A DNA stretch of 50,936 nt from Phoronis australis (Eukaryota > Phoronida > Phoronidae), in contig NMRA01000246.1 in NCBI GenBank assembly GCA_002633005.1, positions 26,304 to 77,239 on the forward strand, given 5' to 3'. Below are positions 42,991 through 50,936 of the stretch, piece after piece. Numbering within the stretch: the first letter of the stretch is position 1; every line of letters starts with the position of its first letter. A model generated the notes under the pieces. It saw nothing but the letters and a program-made list of their open reading frames with translations. It was not told where the DNA came from and ran no database searches. The position numbers and the translations under genes were made by a program.

Positions 42991-45900
42991 AGGGTTTGTG
43001 GTGCATTTCAAGGCATTGCTCTTGTAGTGTTACCGTAGTTGTAAGGTAAAGATTAGAATGTGAATGAGCTGAAAGAACCATTTCATTAAACTTAGTGGAA
43101 GACAACTTTAGTGTTCTCCAGGACCTGTTTTGACTTGTGTCAATAATGAGTCTGAATTCCGCCTTGGCGAGTTTGGCTTATTTGAGTCCAGCTTGGGAAC
43201 CTACCTAACAAGTTTGAACTTTTCGAAGATTATATTTTTCTTAATCAGATTAGGACATTTTGGACTTTTGGCTCATGTCCAATGAATTCATATATCCCTA
43301 GACTTAACACAGTAACTCCCCCTAGTATAGGCATAGACTTTGGAACATGTTTATTAGTTTTGTAATTCCCGTTGAGTTTGAACTTTTTTGAGACAGAGCA
43401 CACTGCAATAAAACTTCTTTGATTTGGGCAAAAATAGTTGTTAAAATTGCCAATTTCCTGTTTCTCATTTTTGTAAATGGTGAAAATTTTACCTAATGTT
43501 GTTTGGAAACAACTGTCCCATACATTTTACCATTCTAAAAGCAAAGTAAAATTTCCTAAAATTTACTTTTGTTGAGAAATTCGTCATCAACCGAAGAATT
43601 TTTACCACTAGTGGTATTTCCCTCCAGAGTAAGGCAAAATTCCACTGAGTACGTTATTCAAAAGTAAGCGAGATGCATACTTTTTGGGAAGTTTAATACA
43701 GGCACCTTTAAGCAGGTCCTGGTCGTATAAACTGAGGGTGGGCAGTGAACCGAGCACAAATGCTTAACAGAGACAATTTTATAAATTTCATGGGAGGGCT
43801 GTAGGGTTAGCATGGCCACTAACCTGGAGGAATAGATATGTAAGTGGTAATAGGTTTCGGGTTGAAATACTAGCGTTTTTGGTCTGCATGGGAACTCTGT
43901 TTTTGTTATGTTCCCAACCCACAGTGGCATTTGATCATTGTTTTGATGACTCAATCCTTTTCGAACTCCCATTTAAAATGCATCATACTCAAAATTCCTA
44001 TGGTACTGTTCTCACAGTCAACTGGTTAGATGGTTTTACTTTCAAAGTGCACCTGTCAGTTTCCCCCCTATAAATAGGTTGCCAAGAAACAACACAACAG
44101 TCCTTTGTTGTGTGAGAACTTCACTGAAAGCCTAAATTTGTCATGATTAGAGACTGCATTCCACATAGACTGTTGGCTAAATCCATGTGTTTGCATTGAG
44201 TAATGTGGAATTTATATTCTAATATTTGACTTAAATTTAGACAGTGTTTGTTTTAAAGTGTTAAATTTGTGTAAACATTGAGTTGACAAAAGGTAATTAC
44301 ATGTATCGGATTCCCTACAGCTGCACTTTGTAATCTTCGAAATATGCCAGGGTCCCAGATGTACTGTATGTTCACCTTCATCCTTAACAAGTCTCCCTGA
44401 TGCTCTCAACTCTGTGACTAGGAATTTGAAGTAGCATGATTATGAGATCATGTTTTTGCAGACTTGGAGCTTTATCGTTCAAAAGCATTTCGTGTGTTAC
44501 ATATTTCAAACTCAATTTACACGTCCAAAAATACATCACCAACTTTTTACCTTTCAGTTTGCAAAAATCATGTTTGTCTGTCTCGTCTGACAGTTAGTGT
44601 GACTATCTGCAGAATTCTTGTACACCGTGGAATTTCTGCTTATGCAAATTTGTGTTCGCTAATTGGTTTACTTTTAATTAAACATCCCTGAGCATTGCCT
44701 GTCGAATGTAATCTTGACTTTTCAACTTATTTCAAGCACTCTTTGTTCTAAAATTTGCAGTATTTTTTCTGAGCGGTCTTCCTGTTTTATCGTTAAGTTG
44801 TAAGCCACAACCTAGGCTAAATCTTCAGTTATTTAACACACAATATGGCGGACAAATGATTGTTTTGTCAAATTTCTCAGCAGTAGAGAGTTTAAGAAAA
44901 TGTCATTCTAATTATTAGCTTGGTTTGCACTGTGCAGATGTCGTAAAACAACCTCTGAAAAAATTGAAAACTTGGTGTTTTGACAATTATTTTTGAGGAG
45001 ATTACTTGTGTGAAAAATTACCATTTTATGGAATACCAAATGGCTGACATTTGATGAACTGTTTTCACTAAACTTTGCGTGACTGTTTGCTTCCACTCAG
45101 GGTCTCTATACACACTAGTTAAAAATTGTCAGATTTGGGACAGTATCTAGAATTTTGGCCACTGAAACCATGGAAACAATTGAATTTCCTGATTTTGGAA
45201 TTTGGGACAAGGTTGATTTTGGCGGTTACCAAATATTCCTCAAATTTTGGACAATGTGCTTTCAATCTGGGGAAGTTGTAATTTTGCCGTTTTTCCAAGG
45301 ATTCTTAAATTTGGGATGGCCAATATTGTCTATCTCTAGAATTTGGGGCAAACTCTGTCCTTGAGCAAAATAGTTACTTTTTGACTGTACAAAATTGGAA
45401 AATTTTGCCCTACTCCATTTGAGTTGTCCTAACATTTATCCATTCATGGCAAGTAGTGAAGAATGAAAGTGTGGAATAGGTTTGTCACTATTTCTAGACA
45501 TAGTGAATTGAAAAAACATAAGAATGTGTACAAGAAAAGATTGGAAATCATGTGGTTGGCTAAGCTAATAAGGCACACATTGAATCAGTTACTGTAACTA
45601 TTGATAGAAAATTGTATTAAGAAGCTATTGGTGTAATTGGCTGTTGCTTCCATACATAAATGATCCGTTCTTCCATTTAATTGCTGATTGAGATCGCCTT
45701 TGCAAATCAGCTAAAGCGCTTTGCAATCTATAGGTGAACCTGCAAGGAAATTAAGTCAATTGAATATTATATTGATGTTCGCCTTATCTTTGACTTGCAG
45801 CTTGAATTATGTAGTCAACCATACAGCGAGTTCAACCATCATCTTTACTAACATGTCTATCTAAAACAATTTTGTGTGCAGAGGTCCAGAGTCGGACACA

Positions 45901-47674
45901 TCCAACAACAACCTTTTTTTCGTTCATGTGATCCTTTTTACTCTGTGGAGTTGTGACACAGATAGTTTTAAGATATTCACAATATTTCAACGTGCCAAAA
46001 ATAGTTTTGCTTTTCTGTGATGGTTGGCTGTCTTTGAAGGGGTGATTTTTTACAGGCAAATATGTTCTGTGTGTTAATGGCTGACTAATGAGCTGTTTCC
46101 TTCTAGTTGATCATATCTTACCCTTACTATGCATCAAACGGTCATCATCTTAACCCTAGTTTAAGGTTTGGAAGACTGTTGTTCAAATTAGCACATTTTT
46201 TACCATTCTGTGAAAAGTTTAGGGTCATTACTGCAGTGTGAAGTTGCTGTAAATCGCACATTTTCTGCTTGTGAGCCTCCCAAACTTTCAGAGGTCTTAC
46301 CTGCATAGATTCTATGATGAGAAACACCAGGTTTGTATCATTGGTATTGCCTGTAAGGACTTAACAAACAATTCCACCGAGTAACAAAACACACTCAATA
46401 TTTTCTAAACTATCTTCCAAGAAAACCTATTGTTAAGGACTCCAGTACTGACCAGTTAGTTGGTAACATAGTGCACTTAACAATAGTGTCAACTGTCAGT
46501 TATCATTGGCATGTTCCTCTGCATAACCCTAGTTACAAAGTCTGTGGTGTTCTTTTGGGTCCAGCATTACGTATGTTGAGACAGCTGTGAATTATTCATT
46601 ATCATAAACCTCTACTTAGCACATAGGAAACATTTTAAACATGTTATTGCCAAGTGATTCAAAACATTTGTGATCCTATGCACTGAGTGTTATCCCAGTG
46701 ATGAAAGATTCCCTGTTGTCAAGACAACATGTCAGTAGTACAAGAAGTGAGTGATGAGTGTTGTCCATGTTGTTGGACTTCCTCTCTCATGAACCTCGCA
46801 AGCATTATAACTTTTAGGATTATTTTCTCCTGGATATTGTTCTTTTCACTGAAGCTGTGTGAATTCAAAGGGATGAAACTTAGGTTTGTTATTTGGAAAA
46901 AATAACCCATGTCTGACTCAACTGCAGCTGTGTTGATAGTTCAGCTAGAATAATTTCTGATAATTTTAAAAATTGTGTGCAAATGACCTGCTGGGTAATT
47001 TACTTTAAAAGTTGAAAAATTGATAGTGATAAAATCTCCAGTCTAAATAGACATGCTCAATTACCATAGTAACTTCTATCAAGTCAGCTGTGCCCATCAC
47101 ATTCCTAACAACCCTACTTAGGTGTAGGCTATTTTGCAATGGAGCTGCTGTTACTTAGGATGCAAAACTGCTCAGATATGATATACATCAGCTGATCCAG
47201 TTCTCCTGCAAGTTCCAAACCCTTGTGGTACATACAGGCTCTTGCAGTAACGCAACTAATTCTAGAGGGTTCCAGTACAGGTACTGCTAGGGGGCACAAT
47301 CATCGCCTTGGTGACCAGTGGTTTATGGCTGGTAAAAATGTCAGTGAGGGCGATTAATGCTGCATGTGAATATATCTACTGTGCACAGTCTGCTGCAAAA
47401 TTGCATATTGGGCCATGGCTATTTTGCACAATGTATTGTTTCAACTGAGGTCCACCAAAATATTTTGTTATTCTGACTATATTAAATGTTCAGAATTGGC
47501 GGGCTGAGTAATATGCAAACATTATGCTTTCATGGAAATGTCGTCCTTAAAATTTCTTCAATCTTCACTAGAATCAAATTGTTTATACTGGTACCTTTTC
47601 AGAAAAGTGTTGCACAGTTGCAAATAATTCTCAGAACAAGCTCAACTTGTGCCACAATTAATCCCTGTAACAAA

Positions 47675-47722
47675 CTGCGCCTTGGGAAATTCCGTGTTAC
47701 AATCTGCGCCTTGGGAAATTCC
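47675..47722 (+). repeat. Short direct repeat, 19 bp exact, 29-bp period
   Basis: CTGCGCCTTGGGAAATTCC occurs at 47675-47693 and 47704-47722, each preceded by a similar T(G)TTACAA-like stretch. A small local duplication. Confidence 0.8.
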
Positions 47723-50700
47723 ACTTGAACAGATATGTCTATGCCATAGCATGTTGTTCTATGCTAGTTTGCACTGTGTGAAGTTGCCTTCCGAACAGGC
47801 CCTAAGTGAATTGTAAGTCACCCTTTGCTTATCCCAGACCATGTCTACCTATCTCCCCATGGACATGGTAATCGCGTTTACACAGGGATTAGACCATTAC
47901 AGGTATGATATCTCATGTGAGGCTTATCAAACTGACGACAGTTTCTCAGGAAGAATGAATAAATATCGCTCACCCACTTCTATTGGCCTGAGAGTCTATG
48001 ACATCCACTGTTTGCGCTTGTCCTGAGTCTAGGTGTTTGGCATGGTTAAAACAATATGTATCTCTTTAGAATTTAAGATGTTGAACCTTGTCTGAAAAAG
48101 CGACATTTTTCACCATGTTTATTTCCGAAGTGCTTTTGTACACAATGCAAGACTTGACAGTGTCAAGCATCTGTAACATTGGCTTTGACCAAATACTTTA
48201 GTATTTTTCAAATCCCCTAAAATTTCCCCAAAAACTTTTTAGAAAGAAATTTCACTGCTGGAAATGAAGCAATTTGTTTTTATATACTCTGAAAGATAAG
48301 TTGGTGATTTTTTTGTATGCACTCGAATAGATTGTTTGGGCTGAGCACATGATGTAAACTGTGGAGTTGAACTGTTCATACCTGCTTTGGTAGTTAACAG
48401 CATCATTTGAAGTAAATGATTGGTGATTGAAGTAATCACAATGTAGCTGATGCATAAGGTGGCTTTGGAGGTAGGCTGAGAAATGGCATTTTTGTCCTGT
48501 TAAGATTTTTTCAGAATGACAATTTGAGAACATTTATGTATTTAACATGAAACTTGTTTCTAATTTGACTGCTCACTATTTTAGCTAAATAGTAGTGAAG
48601 ACACTACCCTTCGTTGAAGACTGAGCAGTGTTCCCTGGTGATAACTTTGATGAGACTGAAGTTGACCATTTATACTGCGCTACCTGTTTACTGCGAAAAT
48701 GACTGGTACTGTTAACTTCGATCCATGAGACCAGAACCGAAGTTAACGGTTTATACTGATTGCAACTCCCCAAAACTTTGACGCGGCGATTTTAGTATGA
48801 AAGGACCTATAGTTACATTAAAAGAAAATACACATACTAAACAATATTTTTGATATCATGCATAGTCGAACGAATGTTATCCAGTGAACAAAGGTTCCTG
48901 AAATGTTAGAGCCACACCCTGGTGATAACACAACACTGTCTATTACATCCATTGCCAAAGGTTGCGTTCATCCTTGTGTGACTGGAAAAGGTTGAGTGAT
49001 CAGTAACTTGTATTCAATGACACCTATACCCAGCTGAATGGTTAGATGCTTAACCATCATGAATAGAAGATATCAATGACTCATGGACATTTCTTTAAAG
49101 TACTTGGTGCTGTATATTTCCTACAAAGAAGTATTTCACATTTGTATGAATGGGATCCATTCGTCATATTTTTCTCATTTGAAAACTGTCGTGAGTCAAT
49201 ATGTAATTAGAACCCGTGTTTTCATCTTCGTGTAAAGCGTTGTACAGAAGGCCCTGTATTTCATATGTGGCTGTTTTTGTACAGATCTGCAAATGTTGAC
49301 ATCTTTGTACCATTCAATGTGTCTCTGTGTTTATCTTGATTCAAAGAACTGTACTTGCCCTGGTTGAAATAAAGCTATGTTTTGCTGGTGGGGGCTTCTG
49401 TCAGGTCAGTTCATAACTGGTGGTCTTAAGAATCAAGGTGACAGGTGCAGTTACACACTTGAAGTAATGAACAATATCTTTCAACAATCTCTTGATCAGA
49501 TAACATTATCAGGACATGGTAGGCTTGTGGATAGAAAAAATGATCCTGGTATTTGCTGGAATTAACTGACTGTAAAGACCAGTTAAGCTATGCTTCTGGT
49601 GTAAGCAATCTACTCTAAAGTCTGACAAGACTTCATTCACGTTTGAAGAAAAGCAGTCAGTCATAGGGGTCATGTGAACTGACCTTTATTCTTTCCAAGT
49701 TCCAGCAGGGCTGGTATCTCCATCCAATCTGGCATGCTGAATGTTATCAGTATCAATGGCTTTGAATCTATACAGTGATTATGTTTTTACTTTGAGAGCT
49801 ATAACATATCCCAATCTGTGCGATAACTATAACTTCTGGTCAACATCCAGACCCCAGGCAACACATAAAGCTGTTCTGTGAGTACATTCAGCTGTAAGAC
49901 TTCAAAGCAAGGAACACTTGCACTGATTTATTTGTGTGTACCTTAGTTTTTCTGTGTCCTAGTACCTGCAATATAGTGTTCCATGCATCGCATTGAACAC
50001 AACTACCTGTCAAAAAGGCTTCCATTTGAGGAAAAAAGTATGTATCAGATTCTTAAGTTAACTAAAGACATATGTTATAGGGTAATTCTCTAATTATATG
50101 TCTCAAAAATAATTGCCAAAATGGTCATTTTCTATTTGGTCAAAGGCTGATTGCCTTTTTCGAAATGATGGAAGTATTAGCTAATATTGTTTTATGACAT
50201 CTATACACTACAGTCCATGCTTGTAATAGATTAAACTGTTCTTAACCTTTACTTTTGTGTAGAAATTTAACTAAAAAGAATTTCAATTGTTGGCCATATT
50301 TTGTGCCCTATTAATAATGAAGAACTAGAAAGTACAGATGGTGTGCGCAAGTGTCACCAACAAACATAGTGGAGGTTACCCCCTACACGTCCTTCATTCG
50401 TTCTCTTACTCTGAGATGGAGTTTTCTTACTAGTAATCTGTTGGCTTTGTTGGTACGGTAAAGTCGCGTGATTTTCGGACACTGAAAATTAATTCCAATA
50501 GAAAAAATTCATTCTTGGACGAATCTCGCGAAACATCATTTCTGTGGTGTCCGAATTTGGCGGACCTCCAAATTTGGGTTTCCGCTAGTGTCCGAATTTC
50601 GTGAGTGTACATTATTTCGATGAGCGGTCGTAGTATCAACATTGCTGGCTCGTTCATTTGATAGCAGTACAATTGCAGGTAAATGAGACTCAAATGGTCT

Positions 50701-50762
50701 GTGCGATTAATTTTTGAAAATCTGGCTTTCCCAATAAGAAATGTGCGCTGTCGACGCACAAG

Positions 50763-50930
50763 ACCGTTCCCGACAAGTGTTGGTTCTTCTTTTCAAAGAT
50801 GCGTTTTCTCAATATGAAATATTCGGCTTGCATTGCCGATGCTCAAAAACCGTTCTCGGCAAGTGACGGAATCTTTTCAAAACTGCGCTATCTCACTTGA
50901 AATATCGGGCTGCGTTGTGAAAAAAGAGTC
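50763..50930 (+). repeat. Two tandem units of about 86 bp at the window edge
   Basis: ACCGTTCCCGACAAGTG (50763) and ACCGTTCTCGGCAAGTG (50849) start two similar units. Both continue with CTTTTCAAA, TGCG(T/C)(T/A)(T/A)TCTCA, TGAAATAT(T/C)(C/G)GGCTGC/TTGC and a Cys-codon-like TTG end. An earlier partial unit may begin near 50715. The array is cut by the window end. Confidence 0.7.
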
Positions 50931-50936
50931 TTCCTG

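Larger units (their letters stand above)
34330..50936 (+). other. Presumed first intron of the ankyrin-type gene (at least 16.6 kb)
   Basis: Starts with GTAAGTAT and runs to the window edge. No ankyrin-type exon was found on reading, but a short exon could be missed. Plus-strand DNA is visibly richer in T than A over much of it (for example 28 T against 12 A at 39661-39720), as often seen in transcribed introns. It holds a CA microsatellite, a 52-bp tandem pair, a foldback element, diverged tandem blocks and terminal tandem units, listed separately. Long frames (37119-37529, 43658-43972, 44464-44691) show no domains. Confidence 0.55.

Noticed and set aside
43658-43972. 104-codon minus frame
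   Set aside because: Lies in diverged repeat-like intron sequence and has no domain.
1-50936. tRNA, rRNA, CRISPR arrays, bacterial operons or phage genes
   Set aside because: No tRNA-like GGTTCGAATCC box, no rRNA text, no regularly spaced direct-repeat array, no tandem long frames with ribosome-binding sites. Gene structure is clearly animal.

Overview
This is nuclear DNA of an animal, most likely a marine invertebrate and probably a deuterostome or other bilaterian. Genes are split by GT-AG introns with pyrimidine-rich acceptors and end in AATAAA signals. Most of the window is intron, intergenic DNA and worn repeats (Penelope-like and R2-type retroelements, foldback elements, minisatellites). 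Hemichordate or amphioxus would fit, but the species cannot be settled by reading. Most long open frames are chance or lie in repeats.

Layout. 0-14 kb is repeat-dominated: a broken Penelope-like element (about 0.1-0.8 kb), a GTCGAGG minisatellite family (2.0, 3.7 and 8.0 kb), two facing arms carrying a GCGATCGnGAACG motif (4.2-4.7 and 7.0-7.5 kb), and a broken R2-type non-LTR retrotransposon on the minus strand (about 9.5-13.6 kb). 15-17.5 kb holds two small plus-strand genes of unknown function: an 82-residue protein with a duplicated motif (15.46 kb) and a 235-residue acidic, probably disordered protein (16.73 kb). Each is followed by AATAAA. 20.3-21.0 kb is a cluster of hairpin elements.

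21.7-28.95 kb is the best-supported gene: seven coding exons, every junction in phase 1, joining into a 335-residue SPRY (SPSB/gustavus-like) protein. No SOCS box is seen; the tail contains a tandemly duplicated 54-nt exon. Its last intron holds a broken THAP zinc-finger remnant. A 250-bp foldback element sits just downstream.

34.24 kb starts a second recognisable gene. A 94-nt first coding exon resembles the N-terminus of Caskin (or ANKS1-type) ankyrin-repeat scaffolds. No following exon was found, so the remaining 16.6 kb reads as its first intron. The window does not suggest that these genes act in one pathway; the shared theme is repeat invasion around ordinary animal genes.
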